From NCBI GenBank assembly GCA_022925895.1, contig JAKSYS010000132.1, positions 1 through 64,000 on the forward strand: a DNA stretch of 64,000 nucleotides. Reading direction: 5' to 3'. The translations under genes were made by a program, and so were the position numbers. The notes beneath the pieces are model-generated. The model was not told where the DNA came from and did not search any database. It saw nothing but the letters and a program-made list of their open reading frames with translations. Numbering within the stretch: the stretch's first letter is position 1; each line of letters opens with the position of its first letter. Below, in pieces: positions 1 through 10,700 of the stretch. This DNA comes from Fragilaria crotonensis. Taxonomy: Eukaryota; Bacillariophyta; Fragilariophyceae; Fragilariales; Fragilariaceae.

Positions 1-777
1 GCAGGGATCAAGGTGGATGACTATGGTGGCATCAAAGTGGATTCGAATCTCAGAGCAACGGCCAAGGCGCAGAATGTGTACGCTGCGGGTGATGTCGTGG
101 GACGGCCATTTTTGGCATCCACCGGAGTTGCTCAGGGTATTGCTGCCATTGCAGCCATGTTTGGAGAACCGTGTAAAGATGATCCGACATCCGTTTCCAG
201 CTGCGAACCAGAGGATACACTCTGCATTGACGGTGATATTAGTATGGCTGGAGAATCGTTTGATCCTGGATCGTTGGCGTCCAATCCTTTTGCATTTCCA
301 ACCGGAGTATGGACGTCGCCAGAAGCCTCATACTATGGCTTAACGTTGCCACAAGCCATAGAAATGGGTCTTGACGCGGCCGAGGGCATCGCCCTGTACG
401 CCGAATGTCTACGTGGTCGGGTGTTTTCTCCAAACGGTCTCTTGAAACTGGTCTTTGAGAAACCCGCAGGTCGCATTCTCGGAGTTCATATTGTTGGCGA
501 CGACGCTTGCGAATTGATTCATTACGGCATGGAATTGGTGAAATCTCGACGTACCATTGTGGATTTGACCTCGAGTCTGTACTCGGCTGTGACGTATCAT
601 GAAATGTACAAGATTGCCGCGTTGAACTCCCTCGACGAAGCCGGTGCTCGCAAACGTCGTGCGGCCGCGGGTGCCGCCGTGGCGGCACGCAATCGTCGGG
701 ACAAGTGGCAGGTCAAGACAAGTAAAATTGCAAGAGGGAGAGCAAGCAAGTACAGACACATCGAATCTTGTATCTGA
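1..777 (+). CDS. Pyridine nucleotide-disulphide oxidoreductase, soluble transhydrogenase (SthA)-like, 5' truncated
   Basis: The frame is open to the window edge, so the N-terminal FAD and NAD(P) regions lie outside. What remains starts near the end of the FAD domain: YAAGDVVGRPFLAST is the second FAD-contacting motif of the family, where the conserved Asp binds the flavin ribityl chain. The C-terminal dimerisation domain follows, with LGVHIVGDDACELIHYGMEL and AVTYHEMYKIAALN, which resemble soluble NAD(P) transhydrogenase more than lipoamide dehydrogenase (the HPHPTxSE motif is absent). The family moves hydride between NADH and NADPH with FAD. A Cys- and acid-containing insertion of about 40 residues separates the FAD motif from the interface domain. 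The tail after the interface domain is Arg/Ala-rich. Substrate is inferred from family resemblance only. Confidence 0.8.
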   Translation, partial: AGIKVDDYGGIKVDSNLRATAKAQNVYAAGDVVGRPFLASTGVAQGIAAIAAMFGEPCKDDPTSVSSCEPEDTLCIDGDISMAGESFDPGSLASNPFAFPTGVWTSPEASYYGLTLPQAIEMGLDAAEGIALYAECLRGRVFSPNGLLKLVFEKPAGRILGVHIVGDDACELIHYGMELVKSRRTIVDLTSSLYSAVTYHEMYKIAALNSLDEAGARKRRAAAGAAVAARNRRDKWQVKTSKIARGRASKYRHIESCI

Positions 778-1084
778 ATTTGCCAATCCTGTATGCTTAG
801 AGTAGTAGTAAGAAATCGGCAACGTTCTGCCTCGTATAATCATTAAATGAACACCGGACAACGTCAACATGCATTCCTTCTGAGACGCCTGATGTCCTGA
901 CCCAACAAACCTCGTTCACCTCGCACTCCAACCGCTTGCACAAATTTTGTGTTTGTTGTCCATACTGGAGTGCAATAACCACCGTACATTGCTTGTTAAC
1001 ATTAGATATTCGCGCAACTTGAGATTCTTGTCTGCCACATATTCCGCGAACCCAACCCGACACTTCGGCGTGCGAATCAGCCTT
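778..1084. other. Intergenic gap between convergent genes
   Basis: 307 bp separating the convergent stop codons of the oxidoreductase and the glycosyltransferase. It should contain both 3' UTRs. I see no repeat, RNA gene or coding signal in it. Confidence 0.6.
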
Positions 1085-2482
1085 TCATTCTCTCGTTTTC
1101 ACATTGGCGTCCAACATATGGGTAGGACCATCATCATACGGTTCACAGGGCGCCGAGGGTCTGACCGGGAATTGCAACACAAATCCAGAGGTGTTTTCCC
1201 AAGCAAATGGAGGGAAGATAGTGTCTTCGAAAGCCTTGAAACATGTAGCGTTTGGTTGTGTCGCGCGTCCCTTGCAAGGATTCACAATCACGTGCGTTTT
1301 GGAACCTGACCAATCGGTCACGCGAACGAGTCGCTTTCCCATTATCACATGAACTAGACCCGCCTCATATTCGTAAGATCCATAGTCTGCACCTGCCTTG
1401 AACAAGCCCTGGCGTGACCAATCCATGCTAGAATTCTGTAATGTTTCAAGTCGGTCCGAAACTTGCGCCAACACATGCGCGATACGGACGTCCATTTTAT
1501 TCAACAGCGCTGGGAACAGTTTCTCGTCGTACAAGTGCCGCAATCGTCCCAAATTGTCATGACGAAAGTAGTTGCGCGTTTCGTTGGTGTTGGCAAAGAC
1601 TGTAAATTGGCCTGCCATTACAGTTCCATAGCATACGTGTGACGTCCATGTATTATTTATACCCTGCTCGACCGCAGTCATTGTAATAACATCATATCCC
1701 TCGGCAATTGGCCGTCCCAAGAATTTCGTCAAGTTGCCCAAAATCAAGTCCATGTCGGCCCATGCCCAATGAGAATACTCTCGTATGTATTCCTCAAAGA
1801 CGCATCCAAGCATGGGTTTGAGTCTCGAAATCGAACTTCCAATCACTCGAAACTTCGTCTTATATAGAATGTCACCTATACGACTGTGATAGAAGTCTTG
1901 AAGGTTCCCCACAACGTGTACTCGGACGTTACTCAATGACGAGTCGGATGGATTGGGAATGAATGCTTCAAGGAGTGCTGAGGTTTCTTGATCTGGTACA
2001 AAGATCAAGAAATCGGCAATGGGGTCATTGGCCACAGCCGATGCCACCCAATACTGAAAGAATGGTGGTGGCAACTGGTCATCTGAACTCCACACGTGGA
2101 GCACTGCTATTCTTGTTGCAGCAAGAGGTTGATGGAATTGTTCGGCATGTTCTTCCGACAATGGGGGGACTGACAAGTATGGAAAAACGGTTTGATTGGT
2201 GCGAATTTGTGAGCGGAATAAATCGCATTGCTGTTCCAACCAGCCCATCTGATTGAGACGAGACTGATAACGAAACGTTAGAGATCCACCACCAGGGACA
2301 TCTCCTGTTCTCTTGACGTTGTTCTCCATTTGAAGAAAAGTCTCCTGTACAGTGCCTATTAAGCTGATGTTGCAGGCAACAACAAAAATGGCAAGGCAAG
2401 CCCATGGGAGGACCCGTGAATAAATTGTAGCCCGGATCATTGGTTGACTGATGCTGATGTTGATGCCTTCATTTCGTACCAT
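1085..2482 (-). CDS. Putative type II membrane glycosyltransferase (GT-A-like, DxD motif)
   Basis: A 465-aa protein if started at the ATG at 2482; an upstream GTG extends the frame by 20 codons but is an unlikely eukaryotic start, and a second ATG lies at 2440. A short basic N-terminus is followed by one hydrophobic segment (about residues 22-45), the layout of a Golgi type II membrane enzyme. The lumenal part contains SHWAWADMDLILGNL at about residues 237-251; the DMD is a DxD-type metal/nucleotide-sugar site preceded by aromatic residues, as in a group of uncharacterised glycosyltransferase-like families (DUF6625-type). Several NxS/T sequons fit a secretory protein. The sugar donor and acceptor cannot be read from sequence. 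There is no sign of an intron. The upstream neighbour is divergent, across 2.8 kb of repeat-rich DNA. Confidence 0.62.
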   Translation of the reverse strand: MVRNEGINISISQPMIRATIYSRVLPWACLAIFVVACNISLIGTVQETFLQMENNVKRTGDVPGGGSLTFRYQSRLNQMGWLEQQCDLFRSQIRTNQTVFPYLSVPPLSEEHAEQFHQPLAATRIAVLHVWSSDDQLPPPFFQYWVASAVANDPIADFLIFVPDQETSALLEAFIPNPSDSSLSNVRVHVVGNLQDFYHSRIGDILYKTKFRVIGSSISRLKPMLGCVFEEYIREYSHWAWADMDLILGNLTKFLGRPIAEGYDVITMTAVEQGINNTWTSHVCYGTVMAGQFTVFANTNETRNYFRHDNLGRLRHLYDEKLFPALLNKMDVRIAHVLAQVSDRLETLQNSSMDWSRQGLFKAGADYGSYEYEAGLVHVIMGKRLVRVTDWSGSKTHVIVNPCKGRATQPNATCFKAFEDTIFPPFAWENTSGFVLQFPVRPSAPCEPYDDGPTHMLDANVKTRE

Positions 2483-2960
2483 TTGTAAGCAAACGTCGGA
2501 GCAGGCCCTTGTTTGTACGACAGAGGATGCATGCACCCTCACTTATCTCAGCTTTTGTGATTGGAAGCAACAGCAAAACTCAATTCTATTCAAACAGCGA
2601 CTTCAAGGATGAGATAGAAAACTTGACCTTGTGCTGCATTCTGGTTGCATAATCTCGCTTGGGTAGACGAAATCTGTAACATCAGCAGCCTCCATGCAGT
2701 ACTGAGGAGAGAAACAAGAGCTACGAATCGTGTGTCGATATGCAAACATCGTGAGTTCCGGCGAAAGTACATAGTACCTGGTACTGGTAGTACAAGTACG
2801 AAGTACATACTGTATGCTACCTTTTTCCAGCTTTTAATTGTACTCCGAGTACCTACTACCAGTAGCACAGTGCCTATCGTGCCATCACATGTTCCCGACA
2901 TGTCGCTAGAGAGATTCGCCATGTCGGTCTGGGGGGGGGCCTCACACAGGTATGCATACT

Positions 2961-3001
2961 GTACCAGGTACCAGGTACCAGGTACCAGGTACCAGGTACT
3001 G
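2961..3001. repeat. Tandem array, 7-bp unit CCAGGTA
   Basis: About five perfect copies of CCAGGTA in a row (gtaccaggtaccaggtac and onward). Each unit contains TAC, so the array is also a run of GTAC-like words. Confidence 0.95.
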
Positions 3002-3109
3002 TACTAACTAGTGTACCTGGTAGCATATGATGGACATCCATGTCACCACGTCGCAAAACAAGTTCTTCACTACAGTCACCACCGCATGTGTTACCATAGC
3101 AGAGAGCAG

Positions 3110-3144
3110 AGAGTGCAGAGTGCAGAGTGCAGAGTGCAGAGTGC
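3110..3144. repeat. Tandem array, 7-bp unit AGAGTGC
   Basis: About five copies of AGAGTGC, preceded by a short GCAGAGA-like stretch. The unit is unrelated to the CCAGGTA array 110 bp upstream except for its length. Confidence 0.95.
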
Positions 3145-3300
3145 ACGGTACTCCGGTAGTACAGTATTTGCACAAGGTCAGTACTCCGAGGACTTGTACC
3201 AGGTACATGTATGTCATACAAGCTCAGAATACTGCAGTACGAAATGGGGCCGATGGTTACCGGTGACGTGTCGGTCGTTGACGTTGGGTTGAGTTTTCGA

Positions 3301-3321
3301 GTCGTGTGTCGTGTGTCGTGT
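3301..3321. repeat. Tandem array, 7-bp unit GTCGTGT
   Basis: Three perfect copies of GTCGTGT followed by a decayed GTGCTCT-like continuation. Confidence 0.9.
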
Positions 3322-5254
3322 GTGCTCTGTGCGAGAGACTCTGAACTCTGAACACAGCACTGCGGTACTTGTACTGTGATAGTAGTCCGTTTTTATTCCA
3401 CTCTCTATACCACCCAGTGAAGCCTGCGCTACAAGTGTTCATTTATAGTCGTACTGTACCTGGACTACCGTGCTACGGCTACGAAAACATCTACAGGATC
3501 TGTAGTACATTGAAATCTACTTTAGAGTAGGGCCCCATTTTATGAAGGGCCGACAAGGGACCAAAACGTTCGTTTTGCTTACTTTGTTGCTAGGCTGCTG
3601 ATTGCTCACCATGAACACAACACCATCCAACTAAGTAGCTCTCTATGACATTACCTATACGTTTTACATGCATGCTTGCTCCAAAACTGCTGCAGCCTGT
3701 GTGCATTGTAGCTTTCTGCAACAGTGATTTCTGAGCCTGCATGAGATGAAGCCACATTTTATTGACGGCATCCGAATGACAACCCCCACCAGTCTGCCCG
3801 CCTAATATCCCTATGGACTAGTCCTGACACCATGTCCAAAGACAACAAACATACCATGATTCCCGGACAAAGGTACATCAGATACCTAATCACCACGACA
3901 TGCCTTTGCCGTCAGCAGCCTCAACGAGCTACTGCACCAACCAGCCCACCAACGGCTGTCACCCATATGGGTCACATGACAGCTGCTGCTGATTGATATC
4001 CATTATTGACTGTCTGAAGTTTGATCCGTGGGTTGGTCCTTGCCACCCACCTGCTTCTCTACTAGTAGGAGCTGGATTGGTTTACTTGTTGGTGACGCCC
4101 ATCGCACACACTTCTCCTGATGACGCACCATCTAAAACCATGACGAAAACAACAATCCCCGCGGTTGATAAGGAGACAGTAAAGCCCACAGTTTTCCCGA
4201 CAAATCCACCGGCATGTGCGTGTTGTCCTTGGGAATGGTGTCGGGACTGCATACTACCCGGTTGGGCTGCTGGTTTGCTTGTTGGCCGGTTGTTGCAGCC
4301 AGCACCAAATTCAATCCCCATTGACCAGCATGCAACTATGATTGCAAACTGGTAAGGCCATGACTTCTCCAACACAAGCCCATCAACAGTGCCAGCCATT
4401 ATGCCGACAGGCCAACCATCGCGTCAACTCACCACTGCGCCAACTTTGATCAGGCACCAACATGTCATTGCCAACTCTCTCACCAGCAAACTAGTAAGCA
4501 ACATCCCAAAATTTCTCCCACCAGATTGTCGGTGCACTCCACAAGATCAGCCATGCTTCATGATGATGATGCAGGAGTCATACCTCGTGAATTTCATCGT
4601 CCTTGTTAATCGGACTACTAAAAAAAAGCGCGTGGGATGCTGACAACCATTCCGAGTGGAATAGTGGAATTTCCGTAGGACACTCTACGAAGGAAAAAAT
4701 CCACTCACAGCGCCACTTGTGCAACAAAAATTACCTAATTTATACCCACCCCAAAATTACAGTACAATAAATTTGCACGGGGACCCCCGTAACCCCCCGT
4801 ACATAATACCACGTCGGTGGAATTTCCGTACTTTTGTACTCGTACTTGAGCAACGGCAATTGTGTCGTTGAAGCAGGAGTGGATCTAGTATGTCGAACGA
4901 CCAGTACAAGTGTACTGTACCAGCACTATACTGGAGTACCGGCACAACCGTACCGATGTTTTTATATGCCTGTACTCCGATTTCAGTCCTGTAGGAAATC
5001 ATGCTATCAGAGTATTGTACTACTGGTACAGTAGCAGTAGTGCGACGAGTTTGTGCAAGACTGCAAGACAACCCATGATCGAAGCGTTGAGAGCTCTTTG
5101 TCCGCATGCTTACATGCTTACACCGGACCAACAAGCGCCTATCACCATTCACCATTTGTGAGCTCATCACTCCGAGTATATACCAACTACAGCACACATC
5201 AAGTATTAGCATTCGCTATTCAAACCTGCCTAACCATCAACATACAATTCGCAA

Positions 5255-7385
5255 ATGGCTCACGTCATGAACAGCTTCTTGTCATTGTCCAATCCTTACA
5301 CGTCCAGCGACGTGTGGCCATGGAATGCGCTCAAGGTACCCCTCAAAAATCAATATCCAAATGATGTCGTGTACGAACATGAAGCCATCACTGCTGTATT
5401 CGAGGAAACCGAGTGGATGATCATCACAGGAGGACGTGACGAATCCTCCGTTCGAGCGCCAGGATTTGCAGACGGTCCGCCTTCGACTCCTGAATTCCAT
5501 GTATGGATGATGAATCTCACGCATGCCGATCTGTACGGAGAAGCATCTTGGTTTCTAATGCAATCAAACCATACAAATACATATTCAACAGAACATGTCG
5601 ACAACTGTCCTCCCTTTGTCTCCAATGCGACGGATGATCCATGGCATCGCGCAGATTTGTGGCAAGATGCTGTCGCATGTGCTCCCACGCCCCGTCGAGG
5701 ACATTTAACTACCGTTGTCAACGGTTATCTCTACGTCTTTGGTGGATTCTCCATCGATGATGATTCTCTACAGCTCACACAACCTCCCGATCATCACGTC
5801 TATCGCATTGCCCTCGGTCAGGTTCTGAAAAATTCATGGTCGTCCTGGCGTCGTATCCTTCCACGAGGTTATTTGGGTGAAAGTACGTACAATGCTTCCT
5901 TGTTATACGTATCGCACCTCGAAGGGGGTTTGTGGAAAGAGCATCCGAATAGTGATGATCTCCCCAAGCTTGTTGCATTTGTTCAGATACAGTATGACAC
6001 CAGTGGAAGTCCCGACGTCGAAGTTTACCTTGCAAACCAAATATGGCTCTACAACTTTGCAGAAGATGAGTGGGAGATGGGCGGTGACTTGGACGGCCAG
6101 ATTGACGTTGGCTTAGACGACTTCACAGTTGTTTTGGTAAGAAACTGGCTGATCGTTGTTGGTCGTTCTGTGCAACAATATTCCTGGGTCGATCTTCGAA
6201 CAATGCTTGTGGATTGCATTCAGGAAGCCCTTGAAGACACCACAGGCTTGCCAACTCAGTCCCTTGTGACCTATGAGACGATCATTAACGATGCACTAGC
6301 GTCGGTGATTGTTGGAACTGATCCACGGTCATCTTGGCTGCATCTGAATGCGGCGAATCTAGTCGTAAACTCATGGGGTGGGGTTGACGTAGATTTTGTT
6401 TCTGTGAACGGTCAAGACTCGTCCTATCCTCAAAACTCTGTCGGACACTCTGCCGTGTTATCATCGACTGGAAATATGTACTTTTTTGGAGGACTCGGTT
6501 CCCAAGACGTGGTGTGGCAAATCAATGTTGGAGGACCGACATGTCAATTAGACATTGCCGCAATACAATTTGGTGATGGACCTTGTCAATACGATTGTGG
6601 TGATGGCAGTGATCCTGCAGCACTATCCAAGTTCCTGCCGCTGTTTGTTGCTTTTCTAATGGTATTTGATTTGTGGTCTTTCCGACCGACAATCACCACG
6701 AGAAGGTGATCGCACAGCCTCCTCTCCACCCGAAAGTGTGCGAGGTTTATCACCTGAACAGATGGAAACGTTCCCTCAACGAATCCTCTCGGAAACCAAG
6801 AATAATGAGGAGGAGGACGACGACGAACGCGACCACGACAACAACGATGGCACCGTGTGTAGTATTTGCTTGGTGGATTTCGATGCAGGTGATGCAGTTC
6901 GAGACTTGCCATGCAAGCATTTCTTTCACTTGTCGTGTGTGGATAATTGGTTGAGGTCAGAATCGACATGTCCGTTATGCCGTGAAAGCTGTCGACCAGC
7001 AGTCGATGCACGAGAACAAGAGCAACAACAACATCAAAGGTCAGTGCGGCCGCCATTCGTATTGACTCGAATCATAGCATTGCTCCGTGGGGACACTCGT
7101 GATCGAGGATACGTTGTTGACGATGGAGATGATAATGACGGACTTGAACTGGGAAGCATTTACGCATTGGAATTGCAGGAGGACCATGATGATGACAACG
7201 ACGATGATGTGAGCGTCTTGTCGAATTTCTCGTCGAGCGTGCGCACGACAGTGTCACATCGTAGTGCAGAACCCACAGATGACGGGATTGATCGCCGTCG
7301 CCGACGTCGGCGGCGTGGTGCACCACGAGGTGGAGGGGAAGGCAGTGTTCCCCTTACTGCTGTAAGCGATTCAGCAATGGTATGA
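5255..7385 (+). CDS. Kelch-repeat protein with C-terminal RING-H2 finger (one intron)
   Basis: The first exon starts at ATG 5255 and encodes a beta-propeller-like region with kelch-type strands such as WMIITGGRD, GYLYVFGGF and NMYFFGGLG, followed by a Cys-rich stretch and a short hydrophobic segment (SKFLPLFVAFLM). The frame then changes, and the second part encodes a RING-H2 finger (CSICLVDFDAGDAV, CKHFFHLSCVDNW, CPLC) with C3H2C3 spacing typical of E3 ubiquitin ligases, then acidic and Arg-rich tails. One gene with an intron explains both halves (intron entry below). The inferred role is a ubiquitin ligase whose propeller selects targets. No signal peptide is visible at the modelled start, and the hydrophobic segment is short for a membrane span, so topology is open. 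Confidence 0.78.
6662..6761 (+). other. Probable intron of the kelch-RING gene
   Basis: GTATTT donor after codon ATG (6659-6661) and TGAACAG acceptor before 6762 give a 100-bp phase-0 intron joining the two frames. An alternative, GTGGTC at 6673 with AAAG ending at 6736, also restores frame and would retain VRGLSPEQMETFP, which resembles the short motif preceding many RING-H2 fingers. cDNA is needed to choose. Confidence 0.55.
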
Positions 7386-7706
7386 TGCGGTCGCATGGTG
7401 CCCTGGCCAGTCAGACGAGGCACAAATACATTTTTTTTGCTACTACATATTCAGACGAGGCACAAATACATTTTTTTTGCTACTACATATTACATATCAT
7501 CTTGACAACATCAGTGTGCAAACCTGTCTGCAGTGGTGCTCAGAGACGTAAACGTTCGTACATGAGCAATGCGTGCTGGCATCGCAATGTGTTGACGTAG
7601 CACACGTAAAGCAAACGATGAACGGCAGCCAAGAGACTTGTTGGAAGAAGAAACAAATCTAATGAAACCACCTTTGTAAGCCAAAGCAAATCGCATTCTA
7701 GTTTTC
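7386..7706. other. Intergenic gap between convergent genes
   Basis: About 320 bp holding the 40-bp duplication and the two 3' ends. No gene is seen in it. Confidence 0.6.
7411..7490. repeat. Perfect 40-bp tandem duplication
   Basis: Two copies of a 40-bp unit beginning TCAGACGAGGCACAAATACA, each with the same T-run and TGCTACTACATAT end. It lies 25 bp after the kelch-RING stop codon, so it would fall in the 3' UTR. Confidence 0.95.
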
Positions 7707-10700
7707 TTAGGCCTTAAAAGAAACTGGAAGAGGGATGAACTCTTCCTTTGTACTTCTCATGTCATAGCAATCGGCGCACAGCTCTTCGCCCTTGTGACAT
7801 GCTTCGGCAGTGTCAGGATCAACGCCAATCTGAGCCAACCGTGCAGCTCGCAACGTGGGCGGCACCCGCCCGGTATGATGTCTCTCTTCCACTCTTCGGA
7901 TCCGATGCCAGCGAATCTCTTGAATTGTCTTCTCGCACGACGAACAAGTTGGAATGAGGCCTGGCGCTTCGTCGTAGTGCAGGTGGTACAGTAAGATAGA
8001 GGTACTGTACTTCGCGCGACGGAGCGTGTCAAACTCAAGGTTTCGGTACTGAGAGAACTCGAGAAAGGCGTGTCGAGCATCTGCAATGCGCGACGGCGCC
8101 AGAGCTCTGTCTGGCATGTTCGAATTAATAAATGGTGCAATGTATGCCCGGAACTCCCTTTCCTTTGATGCTTCTTCAGGTGACATGTTAGCCTTCGGAA
8201 CCAAGGAGCAGGAGAAGAAAGAAGTCCGCATCTTTCGCACGGACAACCCGACCTCTTCACCGAGCCAACATTGCCTGCGACGCTTTGCTGGTGGCTCATC
8301 ACCATTAGAAGAATCGCCAGCACCCTTGCGACGTTTCCATGCTGCTTTTTTCTTTCCAGCGACAGGCTTGGGGGTGGAAGGGCATTTCTTGTCCATAATC
8401 CAGATGTCGTTGCCCACCATCTTTTGCAGAATCGCATCTTCGCCCCCTGTGAGCAATTCTAGCTTGGAATTCAAGAAGGCAAACATGGCATTTGCTGTCT
8501 TGTTCAGACTTGCAGGAGATTGAGAGGTAGGCTTTCTTCCAGAACTCGGCAGAAGGGCTGTCACGGTCGATGGCGAGCAGTGATCAGAGGGAAGCGACGA
8601 TTCTTGACCAAGCATAATATCTTCAGGAAGTTGAATTCTGAGCTCGCCCTTAGGCTTGGGCGAAATGGATATAATTGCGGGGCTGGTGGGTTTGGGAACG
8701 GTCTCGTCAGCTCCACAAACTCTTTCAGGAACCGTGAGCTCTGCATCAGCTGGCTCGTCGAGGAGCGTATCCAAGCTGGTACTGGTCTTTGCATGGTACG
8801 TCCAGTTAAGCTCCGCTTCGCCATCGTGTTGCTCTTGATTTGTCGGCCAAGTCTTGGTAAGAGAGTCCAGTTCCTTGAAAAAAAGTTCGCGAATCTCAAT
8901 CGCTACATCGTGAACAGGGTGTCCCTTAGGGTTGTAACGCATAGCGTTGGCGAACACGAGCTCAACATCGTCAACAACATCCTGGAGTGTGTCAAACTCT
9001 CCGAGAATACAGCGAGAATAAACCGTGCCGAGATCCATCGGCCGCGTAATCACCTTGTGATAATCCTTCAACTGCAACGACGCAGCATTCACAGGTCGCC
9101 TGAACGGAGCTGCTGCGGATTGAGCCATAATGCGATCGCGTAGAAGAATTGCAACCTGGACTGCCGGACAGCGCTCGTCGGCAGTATCGGATTCGGCAGG
9201 AGAAGGCTTACTCTTCAAGTGACGCACGATGCTCGTGGCGTGCAAGCGAACGGCCTCTTCAATCCAAAAGTCGCCGTCCATAAGTGGAGGGCAAGCCATC
9301 CGACCGTCTAGGACACCCTCGTCTATAACAGTCATATTCTCGGGGCTAAGTGCGATTCCGGCGTCAGATGTTCGAACGCCGGTTGCGAGTGGGAATGAAG
9401 ACTCAAAGAGACTCTGCACATCCGTGACAACGCCGCTCTCGACACATCTGTTGATGGCGCCGTGGTACCATGCAATGAGCCTTTCTTTTGTTGGAGTCCT
9501 TTGAGATGCAGGATGGTTCCAGAAAACGAAGGAGTTTCCGCGAGATGGCGGGCAAGCCCAGATGTGGGCAGATTCAAACCCTCTTGCTCTTGCAGTAGCA
9601 AGATAGGCGACGAGTATCTCCCGGAAAACTTGCGTGCGACACGCCCGGGGTTGAAAATGTTCCACGGAATCAAGGTATGCAATATAAACGCGCTTCTTTT
9701 GTTCGCCATCAACGTCACCCTCGAAGTCGTCGTTGCAATTGTACTCTTGCACATACATGCAAAAGATACAAACATCAAGGCCGTCAATCTTCTGAAAGAG
9801 CGTGATCGCCTTGGACTTGTAGTTAACCCTGGCAGGGGGCACGACTCCAGAATCCTTCGAGTGTGGGGCTGGTTGACGGAAATGCTTTCGAACCACCTCT
9901 GGAACTTTGAAGCTTTTCGAGCAGTCGGAAATGACACGAACAGTCACAGTCTTCTCTGCGTTGGGAACATTGCTGGCTGCGATACAATCACGAACCCGTT
10001 GTTGGATGAACGCCGATACTGGAGTCTCGGGAAGGGATTCCGCTGAGAGAATCGAAAGGGAAACTGCCACGTCTGAAAGTTTGACGGGTGTATCCGAGCC
10101 GCTAACGCACGTATAGTAGTCACTGCCGACATCGTTCGCTTCTGCATTGCTCTTGCGCTTCTTCGATGGTTTTTTCAAGGATGAGGCATGCTTCTCGGAT
10201 TCAATGGTACAGCTTGGACATTCGTAGTCTTCATCGGAATGGACGAACTCGTTGTACATGGAGCAAACCTTGTGCACACCGTTGTGGCAACTTTTGCATG
10301 TCAGCCAAGCTTCCGCAACATCTTCCTCGTTCTTGCGCTTCAGAAGATCACGCTTGTATCGAACCGAAGACCCAAACGATTCAATTTGATCGGCAGTATG
10401 TGGCAACACGGCCTGCAGATTAGTGTAGCACCGCTGGCAGAATTGGCGACTGCCATCTTTCGCAATGTAATAGACCACCCCTTTACGAATCTTGGCGCCC
10501 ATGCAGTTGGAACCAGTGCATATCAATAAAGCAGGTTCGTGCGACAGACATCCTTGCTCGCAAATCGAACAAGTCCTGCCGAGACAGGATCGACAACTGT
10601 GTTTAGCGTGCTTTGCAGCAACGTTTAGTGCTCTCTTGAGCGCCTTCTCTGCTTGAGGTGGAGCAGCAAAGAGATGTTGACTGCTGGAATGAGATCCACG

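Larger units (their letters stand above)
2483..5254. other. Long GTAC-rich intergenic region
   Basis: About 2.8 kb between divergent genes. It is packed with GTAC/TAC words and carries three 7-bp-unit tandem arrays, listed separately. Open frames here (for example 3993-4355 and 4389-4643) are short, start on non-ATG codons or overlap on both strands, and show no recognisable domain, so I do not call genes. Both promoters must lie here, but I see no distinct element that I can assign. Confidence 0.6.

Noticed and set aside
3993-4643. Overlapping small frames in the 2.8-kb spacer
   Set aside because: They overlap on both strands, have low-complexity Thr/Pro/Cys text and no domain or reliable start.
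6673-6954. 93-aa frame over the kelch-RING junction
   Set aside because: It is out of frame with both the kelch exon and the RING exon, and ends within the RING.
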